Notes under the pieces: generated by a model
The model's database searches: none
Told to the model about the DNA's origin: nothing
The model's input: only the letters and a program-made list of their open reading frames with translations
Part shown: positions 1 through 8,719 of the stretch, piece by piece
Numbering within the stretch: the stretch's first letter is position 1
Layout of the letters: each line of letters begins with the position of its first letter
Assembly (NCBI RefSeq): GCF_051535215.1
Contig: NZ_JBPPLY010000002.1
Span: 124,001 to 188,000 of the forward strand
DNA length: 64,000 nucleotides
From: Nitrobacter sp051535215
GTDB lineage: Bacteria > Pseudomonadota > Alphaproteobacteria > Rhizobiales > Xanthobacteraceae
Reading direction: 5' to 3'
Position numbers and translations under genes: made by a program

Positions 1-64
1 CATGGCTGAAGTCAACGGCCGGGCCGCCGACCAGATCATTGCCGCGCGTCGGGTCGCCGCTTAG
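1..64 (+). CDS. Tail of an unidentified gene (partial)
   Basis: A reading frame is open from the left edge to a TAG at 62-64. It gives about 20 residues ending in IIAARRVAA. An ATG at position 2 is in frame but is probably internal to a gene that lies mostly outside the window. No family can be recognised from so short a tail, and it may be spurious. Confidence 0.3.
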   Translation, partial: MAEVNGRAADQIIAARRVAA

Positions 65-192
65 AGCCCTTGTTCTCGATCGATAGCTTGCGCGTATTCT
101 GATCGGTCTCCGCTTCGCGCAATACGCGCCAACAGTCGGAGGGCTTGTGCGCCTGATCGTCGGGACCTCGGCTGGCTGCCTTGTTTTGTTAG

Positions 193-240
193 TTACAATG
201 ATGTATTTTACATCATTGTAATCGTGTAAGACATCATTTA
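193..240. promoter_or_regulatory. Operator: 13-bp perfect inverted repeat plus a third half-site
   Basis: TTACAATGATGTA (193-205) and TACATCATTGTAA (209-221) form a perfect 13-bp inverted repeat around a TTT centre. A related half-site, GACATCATTTA, follows at 230-240. The element lies 28 bp before the TTG start of the XRE-type regulator and about 285 bp before the SulP gene. It stands out as AT-rich against GC-rich surroundings. The most likely role is the autoregulatory binding site of the adjacent helix-turn-helix protein; that link is inferred. Confidence 0.6.
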
Positions 241-267
241 TAATATCTCAAATATTGATATCGAGCG

Positions 268-474
268 TTGATCACATCCTTTCAGGTGCGGGCAGCGCGC
301 GCGCTTCTGGGCATTGACCAGAAGCGCTTCGCCGCGCTGGCGGGAATGTCCTTGCCGACCATCCAGTGGATGGAAGCGAGCGAGGGCAAACACGCGCCCA
401 GCGACGATAGCGGGCGCGGCGTGCGCGGCTTGTACCTGAAAGAGCCGGGACCTCCGCGCCTTTCCGGCGGCTGA
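268..474 (+). CDS. XRE-family HTH regulator, apparently internally deleted
   Basis: This encodes 68 residues from a TTG start. Residues 4-40 form a Cro/C1 (XRE) helix-turn-helix: FQVRAARALLGIDQKRFAAL followed by AGMSLPTIQWMEASEG. Full-length alphaproteobacterial relatives continue for roughly 30-50 residues after MEASEG and end in a motif like GRGVRLKEP. Here, from memory of that family, the middle seems to be missing and GRGVRGLYLKEP follows almost at once, so DNA binding may survive without the dimerisation part. It lies just upstream of and co-directional with the SulP gene, and the palindrome at 193-221 is its likely operator. It could be a functional mini-repressor or a decaying gene. 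Confidence 0.6.
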   Translation: MITSFQVRAARALLGIDQKRFAALAGMSLPTIQWMEASEGKHAPSDDSGRGVRGLYLKEPGPPRLSGG

Positions 475-524
475 GACGGTCACCGAATCGCACTTTCCTG
501 CGATCTGCGCGCGATGCGAGGACT

Positions 525-2285
525 ATGTGTGGGATGAGCATTGCCGACGGACGACCCCACCCAATCCGCCAGCCGACCTTCGCAGAACTGTTCACGCCGA
601 AACTCCTCACCGTGTTGCGCGAGGGTTACCGCGGCGCCGATTTCCGCGCTGATGTCGTCGCCGGACTCACGTTGGCGATCGTGGCGCTGCCGCTGTCGAT
701 GGCCATTGCCATCGCTTCCGGCGTCACGCCGGATCGCGGCCTGACCACCGCGATCGTAGGGGGATTTTTTGTCTCGCTGCTCGGTGGCAGCCGGTTTCAG
801 GTCGGCGGTCCCGCCGGCGCGTTCATCGTGCTGGTGGCGCTGACGGTCGAGCGTCACGGCATCGACGGCGTCATCCTCGCGACATTGATGGCGGGCGTGT
901 TGCTGATCGCCGCCGGCCTGATGCGGCTTGGCACCTACATCAAGTTCATTCCCTATCCGGTTACGGTGGGGTTCACCGCCGGCATCGGCGTCATCATCTT
1001 TGCCAGTCAGATCAAGGACCTTCTTGGAATCACGCTGGCGCAGGAGCCGAGCCAGCTTATTCCGAAGCTCGCGGCGCTGGCGCGGGCCGGCAACACCGTC
1101 AGCATGCCCGCGATCGCGGTCAGCGTTGTCGCCATCGTCATCATCGTGGGCTTGAAGAAACTGCGGCCGACCTGGCCCGGCATGTTGATCGCGATCGTGG
1201 TCGCCGCCGGTGCCGCATGGGCGCTGTCGTTGCCGGTGGAGACGATCGGCACGCGCTTCGGCGGAATTCCGCGCGAACTCCCGTGGCCGGTCTGGCCTGC
1301 ATTCTCGCTCGACAAGATGCAGGCGGTGTTTCCTGACGCCGTGGCGTTCGCGCTGCTCGGATCGATCGAGTCGCTGTTGTCCGCGGTGGTGGCGGACGGC
1401 ATGACCGGACGGCGGCATCGTTCGAATTGCGAATTGATGGCGCAGGGCATCGCCAATGTCGCTTCCGCCCTGTTCGGCGGCATCTGCGTTACCGGATTGA
1501 TCGCGAGGACCGCAACCAACATCCGCGCCGGCGCTCGTGGTCCTGTCGCGGGGATGCTGCATTCGGCATTCCTGCTGCTGTTCATGCTGATCGCGGCGCC
1601 CCTTGCAAGTTATATTCCGCTTGCGGCGTTGGCTGCGGTGCTGGCGATTGTTGCCTGGAACATGGTCGAGAAGCGCGAATTCGTCACCCTGATCCGCGCA
1701 TCGCGAGGTGACGCGGTCGTCCTGCTCGCCACCTTCCTGTTGACTATCTTCCGCGATCTCACCGAGGGCATTCTGGTCGGATTCGCGCTCGGTGCGGTGC
1801 TGTTCATCAACCGCATGGCGCAGACCATCGGCGTTGAAGCCGACATTCCGCTGGTGGCCGAGGACAAGGCCGACGACGCCAATGGCGATCGTCAGCCCTA
1901 CGATGCCGCGCTGGTGGCTGATCCGGACGTCGTCATATACCGCATCACCGGGGCATTCTTCTTTGGTGCGGCGTCCGAGGTAGGGTCGGTGCTCGATGCG
2001 ATCATGGAGCGACAAAAAGCATTCGTCGTGGATTTCGCTGCGGTTCCGTTCCTCGACTCCACCGCGGCGAACGCCATCAGCCGGATCGCCGCCAAGGCGG
2101 GGCGGCAGGGAATCCCGTTTTTCGTCACCGGCGCGTCGCCGGCGGTGCGCCGGGCGCTCCTGACCCACGGAGTGAGGCCACCGCGCGCGAAATTCCGGGA
2201 GACCATCGCGCGGGCCGTCGCCGACATCAAGACGTCCCGCCATGCGCTGCCCGTCGCTGCGAGGGAAGCGCAACCAGCGTCTTGA
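525..2285 (+). CDS. SulP-family inorganic anion transporter with STAS domain
   Basis: This 586-residue inner-membrane protein has the SulP architecture: about a dozen hydrophobic helices (residues 45-445), then a cytoplasmic STAS domain (about 465-560, VVIYRITGAFFFGAA and VVDFAAVPFLDSTAANAI). SulP proteins carry sulfate, bicarbonate or dicarboxylates; the substrate cannot be told from sequence. The family-typical N-terminal block DVVAGLTLAIVALPLSMAIA is present. The start at 525 has a GAGG-like site just before it; an in-frame ATG at 534 is an alternative. The shortened XRE regulator lies 50 bp upstream in the same direction, which suggests shared control. Confidence 0.93.
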   Translation: MCGMSIADGRPHPIRQPTFAELFTPKLLTVLREGYRGADFRADVVAGLTLAIVALPLSMAIAIASGVTPDRGLTTAIVGGFFVSLLGGSRFQVGGPAGAFIVLVALTVERHGIDGVILATLMAGVLLIAAGLMRLGTYIKFIPYPVTVGFTAGIGVIIFASQIKDLLGITLAQEPSQLIPKLAALARAGNTVSMPAIAVSVVAIVIIVGLKKLRPTWPGMLIAIVVAAGAAWALSLPVETIGTRFGGIPRELPWPVWPAFSLDKMQAVFPDAVAFALLGSIESLLSAVVADGMTGRRHRSNCELMAQGIANVASALFGGICVTGLIARTATNIRAGARGPVAGMLHSAFLLLFMLIAAPLASYIPLAALAAVLAIVAWNMVEKREFVTLIRASRGDAVVLLATFLLTIFRDLTEGILVGFALGAVLFINRMAQTIGVEADIPLVAEDKADDANGDRQPYDAALVADPDVVIYRITGAFFFGAASEVGSVLDAIMERQKAFVVDFAAVPFLDSTAANAISRIAAKAGRQGIPFFVTGASPAVRRALLTHGVRPPRAKFRETIARAVADIKTSRHALPVAAREAQPAS

Positions 2286-2420
2286 GCCGCGCAGGGCGAA
2301 TTTGCGGTGTCCGCTGCGTCGCGCGATTGCGGTCCGTGGCATTGACAGCGGCCGCGCCTTGCATGATCTCATCCGATCGCGCCGCCCGATCGCCGGGCGC
2401 GCTTCGCGATGGGACCAGCC

Positions 2421-3272
2421 ATGTCAGCCAAGAGTGAAGTCCCCGCCGCCTGCCTGATCGGATGGCCCGCGGCGCATTCGCGCTCACCGCTGATCCATCA
2501 TTACTGGCTGCGCCTGTACGGGATCGATGGCGGCTACAGCATCGAAGCGATTCCGCCCGAAGGTTTCGCCGAATTCGTCATGAATCTCTCGAAGCACGGC
2601 TTCGTCGGCGCCAACGTCACGATCCCGCACAAGGAGCGGGCGCTTCAACTGACCGCACCCGACGCGCGCGCAACGGCGGTCGGCGCCGCCAACACGCTCT
2701 ATTATGAAGGTGAGGCGTTGCGTTCCACCAATACCGACGTCGAGGGTTTCATCGGCAATCTGGATGTCGCCGCGCCGGGCTGGGATCGCACCGCGGATGC
2801 GCTGGTGCTTGGCGCCGGCGGATCGTCGCGTGCCGTGGTGTTCGGCCTGATCGAACGCGGCATCAAGCACATCCATCTCGCCAACCGCACAATGGAAAGA
2901 GCGCAGGCGCTTGCGGGTCAATTTGGCGGAACAGTCGTGCCGCTGGTCTGGAACAGGCTCGAGGATGTACTGCCGCGCGCCGGGCTGCTCGTGAATACAA
3001 CCTCCCTCGGCATGGTGGGGCAGCCTCCGCTGAACATCGAACTGCCGCTGCTGCCATCTGACGCGGTGGTCGCCGACCTGGTCTACGTTCCGCTGGAAAC
3101 GCCGCTGCTCGCGGCTGCGAAGGCCCGCGGCCTCAGAACCGCTGATGGTCTTGGAATGCTGCTGCATCAGGCGGTGCGCGGATTTGAACTGTGGTTCGGA
3201 CGACGTCCGGCGGTGACGCCGGAATTGCGTGCCCTGGTCGAGGCCGATCTCTGCGCTCATTCGGCGACTTGA
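2421..3272 (+). CDS. aroE: Shikimate dehydrogenase
   Basis: This is a cytoplasmic NADPH-dependent enzyme that reduces 3-dehydroshikimate to shikimate for aromatic amino-acid synthesis. From ATG 2421 it has 283 residues, normal for AroE. The substrate-binding HSRSP motif is at 19-23, the catalytic lysine is in NVTIPHK (Lys71), the partner aspartate is in STNTDVEGF (Asp106), and the nucleotide-binding GAGGSSRA is at 131-138. An ATG at 2409 would add four residues (MGPA). The gene stands alone, between the SulP gene and feoA. Confidence 0.93.
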   Translation: MSAKSEVPAACLIGWPAAHSRSPLIHHYWLRLYGIDGGYSIEAIPPEGFAEFVMNLSKHGFVGANVTIPHKERALQLTAPDARATAVGAANTLYYEGEALRSTNTDVEGFIGNLDVAAPGWDRTADALVLGAGGSSRAVVFGLIERGIKHIHLANRTMERAQALAGQFGGTVVPLVWNRLEDVLPRAGLLVNTTSLGMVGQPPLNIELPLLPSDAVVADLVYVPLETPLLAAAKARGLRTADGLGMLLHQAVRGFELWFGRRPAVTPELRALVEADLCAHSAT

Positions 3273-3287
3273 GTTTCGCGCCCAGAT

Positions 3288-3304
3288 TTTTTAACCGTTC
3301 TAAT
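3288..3304. promoter_or_regulatory. ICE-like (Irr) box before feoA, imperfect
   Basis: The 17-mer matches the rhizobial iron-control element consensus TTTAGAA-N3-TTCTAAA at 11 of 14 fixed positions; the right half, TTCTAA, is perfect. It lies 83 bp before the feoA start, and ferrous iron uptake is a logical Irr/Fur-family target. The same bases sit in a larger inverted repeat, CCAGATT (3282-3288) with AATCTGG (3302-3308), which could instead be a weak hairpin after aroE. Confidence 0.4.
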
Positions 3305-3386
3305 CTGGCCACCAATCAACGCTCTTTGTCTTGACCCCCATGAAAGCATGATCCAGTTGGTAGAGTGTCATCCTGAAGCGACCATT

Positions 3387-3704
3387 ATGTCCGATCTTGA
3401 AACCAGCATCCCTGACGCCGCGGAGACCACTCCGCTGGGCCTTGCACAACGCGGCTTTAGCGGCCGGGTCAGTGCGATCATGGTCGACGGCGATCACCTT
3501 GGGGTGTCGGCATTGGAGATCGAGCGGCGCCTTCTCGAACTCGGAATCGTCGAAGGCGCGTCGGTGCAGATCCTGCATGAGGGGCCGATCGGCCGGGACC
3601 CGATCGCGATCCGCGTTAACGGCACGACGATCGCGCTGCGGCGGCGCGAAGCCATGGCGATCATGGTTGGCGTTCACGACCGGGCGGCGAAAACCACAGC
3701 ATGA
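3387..3704 (+). CDS. feoA: Ferrous iron transport protein A
   Basis: A 105-residue cytoplasmic SH3-like protein that assists FeoB in Fe(II) uptake. The FeoA core is visible: RGFSGRVSAIM, then ERRLLELGIVEGASVQILHEGPIGRDPIAIRVNG and TTIALRRREAMAI at the end. The start at 3387 removes 13 unlikely upstream residues and begins at MSDLETS. Its stop overlaps the feoB start in an ATGA, so the two are translationally coupled. No feoC is seen downstream. A possible Irr box lies upstream. Confidence 0.92.
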   Translation: MSDLETSIPDAAETTPLGLAQRGFSGRVSAIMVDGDHLGVSALEIERRLLELGIVEGASVQILHEGPIGRDPIAIRVNGTTIALRRREAMAIMVGVHDRAAKTTA

Positions 3705-5581
3705 GCGCCATCGATGTGAATGACTGGCGCATCGCCCTGGTCGGGACACCGAACAGCGGCAAGACCGCCTTGTTCAACGCCCTCACGGGGAGCCGCCAGA
3801 AGGTGGCCAACTACGCCGGCGTCACGGTGGAGCGGAAGTCCGGGTTTTTGAAAACCGCATCCGGCCACCGGGTCAACCTGATCGACCTGCCGGGGACCTA
3901 TTCATTGCGGGGCCGCAGCCCCGACGAGGACATCACCCGCGACGTCATTCTCGGTAAGCTTGCAAGCGAAAGCCCGCCCGACTTCCTGCTCTGCGTCGCC
4001 GACGCCACCAATCTTCGCGTGGCGTTGCGCCTCGTGATCGAATTGAAGCGCGTACACCGCCCGATGCTGCTGGTGCTGAACATGATCGACATCGCGCGGC
4101 GGCGCGGCGTCGACATTCATCTCGACAAGCTCTCCGCCGAACTCGGCGTGCCGGTGGTAACGTCGACCGCCGTGCGGCGCGGCGGCATCGACGATCTGCT
4201 TCGACATATCGACGACATCGTCGGCAAGCCGGCCGGCGCCATCGCCGCGAGCGACTGGACGACGCCGGCCGTGTCCGACCTTCGCGCGGCGCAGCGTGAA
4301 GCCGATCGCGTGATCCGCGCCTCCGTGAGCGAGCCCGCAAAGCCCGATACGTGGACCACGCGTGTGGACTCGGTGCTGCTGCATCCGGTGTGGGGCATGG
4401 CTGCGCTGCTGCTGCTCCTGTTCGTGATGTTCCAGGCGGTGTTTGCCTGGGCGGAACCGGCGATGGAACTCATCACGCAAGGTTTCGATGCGCTCGGGAC
4501 GTTCTCTGCGACCGTGCTGCCGGAGGGATTGCTGCAGAGCTTCGTCCAGAATGGTGTGATCTCCGGCGTCGGCAGCGTCCTCGTGTTCCTGCCGCAGATC
4601 CTCATTTTGTTTCTTTTCATTCTGCTGCTTGAAGATCTCGGCTACATGGCGCGCGCGGCCTTCCTGATGGATCGCATCATGGGCGGCGCCGGATTGCACG
4701 GCCGCGCCTTCATCCCGCTGTTGTCGAGTTTCGCCTGCGCGATTCCGGGCATCATGGCCACGCGGGTGATCGATAACAAGCGCGACCGGCTGACCACCAT
4801 CATGGTCGCGCCGCTGATGACCTGTTCGGCACGCATCCCTGTCTATACGTTGATCATCGCCGCCTTCATACCGAACCGGCCGGTGTTGGGCGTTCTTGGA
4901 TTGCAGGGGCTCGTGATGTTCGGGCTCTATGCGATGGGAATCTTCAGCGCGCTCGCGGTGTCGTTCGTGGCCAACCGCTTTTTCTGGCGTGACAGCGCGA
5001 CGCCGCCCTTCATGCTGGAACTGCCGGATTACAAGCTGCCGCAATTGCGTAGCGTGCTGATGAATCTCTACCAGCGCGCGATGGCGTTTCTGAAACGCGC
5101 CGGCACCACGATCTTTTCCATGATGGTCCTGATCTGGTTTCTGGCGTCGTTTCCGCGTCCGCCGGCGGGCGCCACCGAGCCCGCGATCGATTTCAGCCTT
5201 GCGGCCATGATCGGGCGCTGGATCGAACCGCTGCTCGCGCCGATCGGCTTCAACTGGCAGATCAGCGTCGCGCTGATTCCCGGCATGGCCGCGCGCGAGG
5301 TGGCGGTGGCCTCGCTCGGCACCGTCTATGCGATCGAGGGCGGCAAGGAGGCCACGGAGCAGGTCGGCCACATGCTCGCTTCGCAATGGAGTCTCGCGAC
5401 CGCGCTGGCGTTCCTGGCCTGGTATGTCTTCGCGCCGCAATGCGCCTCGACGCTGGCCGTCATCAAGCGCGAGACCGGTGGCTGGCGCTGGATGCTCATC
5501 ACGTTCTTTTACATGCTGGCGCTGGCCTATCTCGCTGCCTTCGTCACCTATCGCATCGCGCTGGCGCTGGGCTGGGGCTGA
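3701..5581 (+). CDS. feoB: Ferrous iron transporter FeoB
   Basis: A 626-residue inner-membrane Fe(II) permease with an N-terminal G protein. The P-loop GTPNSGKT is at 15-22, the G3 motif DLPG at 62-65 and the G4 motif NMID at 127-130. A membrane part with two Gate-type blocks follows (from about residue 225: ARAAFLMDR, IPGIMATRVI, SARIPVYTLI, and AAREVAVASLG near the end). It is shorter than the enterobacterial 773-residue form, as is usual in this group. It overlaps feoA by four bases and converges with the lactate dehydrogenase family gene 76 bp downstream. Confidence 0.96.
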   Translation: MSAIDVNDWRIALVGTPNSGKTALFNALTGSRQKVANYAGVTVERKSGFLKTASGHRVNLIDLPGTYSLRGRSPDEDITRDVILGKLASESPPDFLLCVADATNLRVALRLVIELKRVHRPMLLVLNMIDIARRRGVDIHLDKLSAELGVPVVTSTAVRRGGIDDLLRHIDDIVGKPAGAIAASDWTTPAVSDLRAAQREADRVIRASVSEPAKPDTWTTRVDSVLLHPVWGMAALLLLLFVMFQAVFAWAEPAMELITQGFDALGTFSATVLPEGLLQSFVQNGVISGVGSVLVFLPQILILFLFILLLEDLGYMARAAFLMDRIMGGAGLHGRAFIPLLSSFACAIPGIMATRVIDNKRDRLTTIMVAPLMTCSARIPVYTLIIAAFIPNRPVLGVLGLQGLVMFGLYAMGIFSALAVSFVANRFFWRDSATPPFMLELPDYKLPQLRSVLMNLYQRAMAFLKRAGTTIFSMMVLIWFLASFPRPPAGATEPAIDFSLAAMIGRWIEPLLAPIGFNWQISVALIPGMAAREVAVASLGTVYAIEGGKEATEQVGHMLASQWSLATALAFLAWYVFAPQCASTLAVIKRETGGWRWMLITFFYMLALAYLAAFVTYRIALALGWG

Positions 5582-5657
5582 GCGCCGATCCGGCGCGCGG
5601 TTTCACGCGCGGCGGTTGCCCGGCTGGAAAGAAAGGCCGCGTCGGCTTTTCAGGCGT

Positions 5658-6803
5658 TCATGCCGCGAGCACGCGGCGGTCGATGTCGGCGATCGTATTG
5701 ACGCCGCACAGGCCCATGGTCACGCTGAGTTCTTTGGCGATGATGTCGAGTGCCTTGGTCACGCCTGGACCGCCGAACGCGCCGAGACCGTAGACGTAGG
5801 CGCGTCCGATCATGCAGGATCTTGCGCCGAGCGCGAGCGCACGCATCACGTCCTGGCCCGAGCGGATGCCGCCGTCGAACATGATTTCCACTTTCGATCC
5901 GACCGCATCGACGATCCTCGGCAGTATTTCGATCGAGGATTGCGCGCTGTCGAGTTGACGGCCGCCATGGTTGGAGACCACAAGCGCTTGTGCGCCGGTC
6001 TTTGCCGCTTTCTTCGCATCCTCGATGTCGAGAATGCCCTTGAGGATGAGCTTGCCGGGCCAGATGCCGCGGATCCATTCGACATCCTTCCAGTTCAACG
6101 CTGGGTCGAACTGTCCGGCGACCCAGCCCGCCACCGATCCGAGATCGTCAACGTTTTTGACGTGACCTGCGATGTTGCCGAAATTCCGGCGTTTCGCGCG
6201 CAGCGTGCCGATCAGCCATGACGGCTTGCGCATGAAGTCGAGCAGGTTGGAAAGGCTGAACAGTTGCGGCGGCACCGACAGGCCGTTCTTGATGTCCTGA
6301 TGACGCTGGCCCAGCACCTGCAAATCCACTGTCAGCACCAGCGCGCTGCATTTCGCCGCCACGGCGCGCTGGATCAGTTCCCTGACGAAGCCGCGATCCT
6401 TCATGACGTAGAGCTGAAACCAGAACGGCTTGTCGACGCTTTCCGCCACGTCTTCGATCGAGTTGATGGACATCGTGCTCAGCGTATACGGAATGCCGGC
6501 GGCTTGTGCGGCGCGGCAGGCATGGATTTCGCCATCGCCGTATTGCATTCCGGTCGAACCCACCGGCGCCAGGATGAGCGGCAGGCTTGCGTTTTCGCCG
6601 AGGATATTGGTCGCGAGATCGCGCCTGGAGATGTCGACCAGGATTCGCTGACGAAACTTGATCGCCTGAAGGTCGTCGCGATTGGCGCGATACGTCTGTT
6701 GGGAATATGAGCCGCAATCGACATAGTCGAAGAATGCCTTCGGAACGCGGCGGCGGTGGACCTCGCGCAGATCTTCGATACAGGTGATCCGATCCATCGG
6801 CAT
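5658..6803 (-). CDS. lldD: FMN-dependent alpha-hydroxy-acid (L-lactate) dehydrogenase
   Basis: This 381-residue enzyme belongs to the FMN alpha-hydroxy-acid oxidase/dehydrogenase family, which oxidises L-lactate and similar 2-hydroxy acids. Catalytic His279 and Arg282 lie in SNHGGRQLD, FMN contacts include Lys255 and the DGGIRSG phosphate loop (310-316), and the N-terminal block VPKAFFDYVDCGS is typical. The start at 6803 (MPMDRITCIEDL) was chosen because upstream residues are unlike the family. LldD is most likely; glycolate or mandelate oxidation is possible. It is divergent from the small stress protein at 6928, whose EcfG promoter lies within about 80 bp of this start. Confidence 0.85.
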   Translation of the reverse strand: MPMDRITCIEDLREVHRRRVPKAFFDYVDCGSYSQQTYRANRDDLQAIKFRQRILVDISRRDLATNILGENASLPLILAPVGSTGMQYGDGEIHACRAAQAAGIPYTLSTMSINSIEDVAESVDKPFWFQLYVMKDRGFVRELIQRAVAAKCSALVLTVDLQVLGQRHQDIKNGLSVPPQLFSLSNLLDFMRKPSWLIGTLRAKRRNFGNIAGHVKNVDDLGSVAGWVAGQFDPALNWKDVEWIRGIWPGKLILKGILDIEDAKKAAKTGAQALVVSNHGGRQLDSAQSSIEILPRIVDAVGSKVEIMFDGGIRSGQDVMRALALGARSCMIGRAYVYGLGAFGGPGVTKALDIIAKELSVTMGLCGVNTIADIDRRVLAA

Positions 6804-6878
6804 GTCTGGCTGTTCCTGTCGTCGTTCGTCTGGATCCGGAATCTCCGTAGGATGGTCAGATTCCGCGCCGGGGAGAGA

Positions 6879-6903
6879 GGAACGGAACCCGGCGACGGCC
6901 GTT
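6879..6903 (+). promoter_or_regulatory. EcfG-type (general stress) promoter
   Basis: GGAAC (6879-6883), exactly 17 bp, then GTT (6901-6903, preceded by C) reproduces the alphaproteobacterial EcfG consensus GGAAC-N16/17-CGTT. A start about seven bases downstream gives a leader of some 18 bases carrying AGGAGA before ATG 6928. An overlapping second GGAAC begins at 6884 but has no matching -10 element. Confidence 0.7.
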
Positions 6904-6927
6904 ACATCCGTTCTCCAGGAGAAGGCC

Positions 6928-7128
6928 ATGATGAGCGCTCACGCTGAGAAGGACGACCGAAAGAAAAGGCCGAAGACCAAGAAGGAGGAACTGGACGAGG
7001 AACTCGATCGCGGCTTAAGAGAATCGTTTCCCGGCTCCGACCCGGTGAGCGTGACCCAACCGGCGCCCGCAAAGCCGATGAAGGACAGGCCGGCAAGCCG
7101 TCACGGGAATCGCGGGGAGGGCGGCTGA
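6928..7128 (+). CDS. Small charged protein, probable general-stress gene
   Basis: A 66-residue, highly charged, soluble protein. The N-terminus is rich in Lys, Asp and Glu (EKDDRKKRPKTKKEELDEEL), followed by LRESFPGSDPVSVTQP, a short motif that recurs in small uncharacterised proteins of Rhizobiales. It has no membrane segment or signal. The AGGAGA at 6917-6922 favours ATG 6928; ATG 6931 is also possible. It stands directly behind an EcfG-type promoter, which suggests stress or stationary-phase expression. Molecular function unknown. Confidence 0.75.
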   Translation: MMSAHAEKDDRKKRPKTKKEELDEELDRGLRESFPGSDPVSVTQPAPAKPMKDRPASRHGNRGEGG

Positions 7129-7333
7129 ACTCGCTCGAAACAGGGATGAATGGGTCTTTTCCAGGGGAATCCGTCATTTTTGTCGCCATATTCCGGTAAC
7201 GATTCATTATATTTCTTGAAGTCGTTTTAGCTATCTGGGCGTTATAAGCGGCTTTGCGCTATGCTTGTAGTTCAACGATTCGGCGGACCAGCTTCAAGGC
7301 GGCGTGCAATTTGAGAGCGTCGTGGGGGGTAGG

Positions 7334-8680
7334 ATGAGCCGCAAGTATTTTGGAACCGACGGCATTCGCGGCCGCGCCAATGGCCTGATCACTCCGGAAC
7401 TCGCGATGAAGGTGGGGCAGGCGGCCGGGCTGGTGTTCCAGCGCGGCGAGTACCGTCACCGCGTCGTGATCGGAAAAGACACCCGGCTTTCCGGCTACAT
7501 GATCGAGTATGCGCTGGTTGCGGGCTTCACCTCGGTCGGTATGGATGTACTGCTGCTCGGCCCGATGCCGACCCCCGCCGTCGCCATGCTGACCAAGTCG
7601 ATGCGCGCCGACCTCGGCGTCATGATTTCCGCCTCCCACAACCTGTTCGAGGATAACGGGATCAAGATGTTCGGGCCTCGGGGCTTCAAGCTGTCGGACG
7701 AGGTCGAAAAGAAGATCGAACAGTTGCTCGATGAAAACCTCGACAGGAAACTGGCGGGGAGCGCAAGTCTCGGCCGGGCTCGCCGCATCGACGGCGTGCA
7801 TGATCGCTATATCGAATTTGCCAAACGCACGCTGCCCCGCGAGCTCAGTCTCGACGGCTTGCGGGTGGTGATCGATTGCGCCAACGGCGCCGCCTACAAG
7901 GTGGTGCCTGAGGCGTTGTGGGAACTGGGCGCCGACGTCATTCCGATCGGCGTCGACCCCGACGGCTTCAACATCAACAAGGAATGCGGCTCGACCGCGC
8001 CGGAAGCGCTGTGCCGCAAGGTCCGTGAGATGCGCGGCGACATCGGCATCGCACTCGACGGCGACGCCGACCGTGTCATCATTGTCGACGAGCGCGGCCA
8101 CGTGGTCGACGGCGATCAGCTTCTCGCCGTGATCGCGCAAAGCTGGAAGGAAGACGGCCGGCTGACCGGGCCAGGTATCGTCGCCACCGTGATGTCGAAT
8201 TTGGGTCTTGAGCGTTTCCTTGAAGGGCATGAACTGTCGCTGGTGCGGACGCCGGTAGGCGATCGCTATGTGCTCGAGCAGATGCTGAAGCATGGCTACA
8301 ATCTGGGCGGCGAGCAATCCGGTCACATTATCCTGTCGGATTACGCGACCACTGGTGACGGCTTCGTGTCCGCGCTTCAGGTGCTCGCCGTGGTGCAGAA
8401 GCTTGGCCGTCCGGTCTCGGAGGTCTGTCACAGGTTCGAGCCGCTGCCGCAGATCCTGAAGAATTTTCGTTATCGCAGCGGCAAGCCGTTGGATCGGGCC
8501 GAGGTCAAGTCGGCGATCACCGCGGGCGAGAAGCGTCTCAACGGCCATGGCCGCCTGCTGGTTCGTTCTTCCGGAACTGAACCGGTCATCCGCGTGATGG
8601 GCGAGGGCGACGACCGTGTTCTGGTCGAAGAGGTCGTTGACACCATCGTTTCGGCACTGGGCGGCCCGGCCGCGGCGTGA
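7334..8680 (+). CDS. glmM: Phosphoglucosamine mutase
   Basis: This cytoplasmic enzyme converts glucosamine-6-phosphate to glucosamine-1-phosphate for peptidoglycan and lipopolysaccharide precursors. It has 448 residues from ATG 7334, which follows a GGGGGTAGG ribosome site. The start matches the family (SRKYFGTDGIRGRAN). The phosphoserine loop MISASHN puts the active serine at 101; the metal loop DGDADR and the C-terminal phosphate-binding RSSGTEPVIRVM are present. It is not followed by folP or ftsH, often its neighbours in this class. Confidence 0.96.
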   Translation: MSRKYFGTDGIRGRANGLITPELAMKVGQAAGLVFQRGEYRHRVVIGKDTRLSGYMIEYALVAGFTSVGMDVLLLGPMPTPAVAMLTKSMRADLGVMISASHNLFEDNGIKMFGPRGFKLSDEVEKKIEQLLDENLDRKLAGSASLGRARRIDGVHDRYIEFAKRTLPRELSLDGLRVVIDCANGAAYKVVPEALWELGADVIPIGVDPDGFNINKECGSTAPEALCRKVREMRGDIGIALDGDADRVIIVDERGHVVDGDQLLAVIAQSWKEDGRLTGPGIVATVMSNLGLERFLEGHELSLVRTPVGDRYVLEQMLKHGYNLGGEQSGHIILSDYATTGDGFVSALQVLAVVQKLGRPVSEVCHRFEPLPQILKNFRYRSGKPLDRAEVKSAITAGEKRLNGHGRLLVRSSGTEPVIRVMGEGDDRVLVEEVVDTIVSALGGPAAA

Positions 8681-8719
8681 ATCCGTCGATAGTCTGATTG
8701 CGGTTCCGTCCCGCGACAC

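Noticed and set aside
90..129. 9-bp inverted repeat GCGCGTATT/AATACGCGC with a 22-bp loop
   Set aside because: The loop is long and no T run follows; could be chance, and no gene end is assigned there.
480..2372. 630-codon minus-strand frame over the SulP gene
   Set aside because: Arg/His/Asp-rich, with no motif, and fully antisense to a clear SulP gene.
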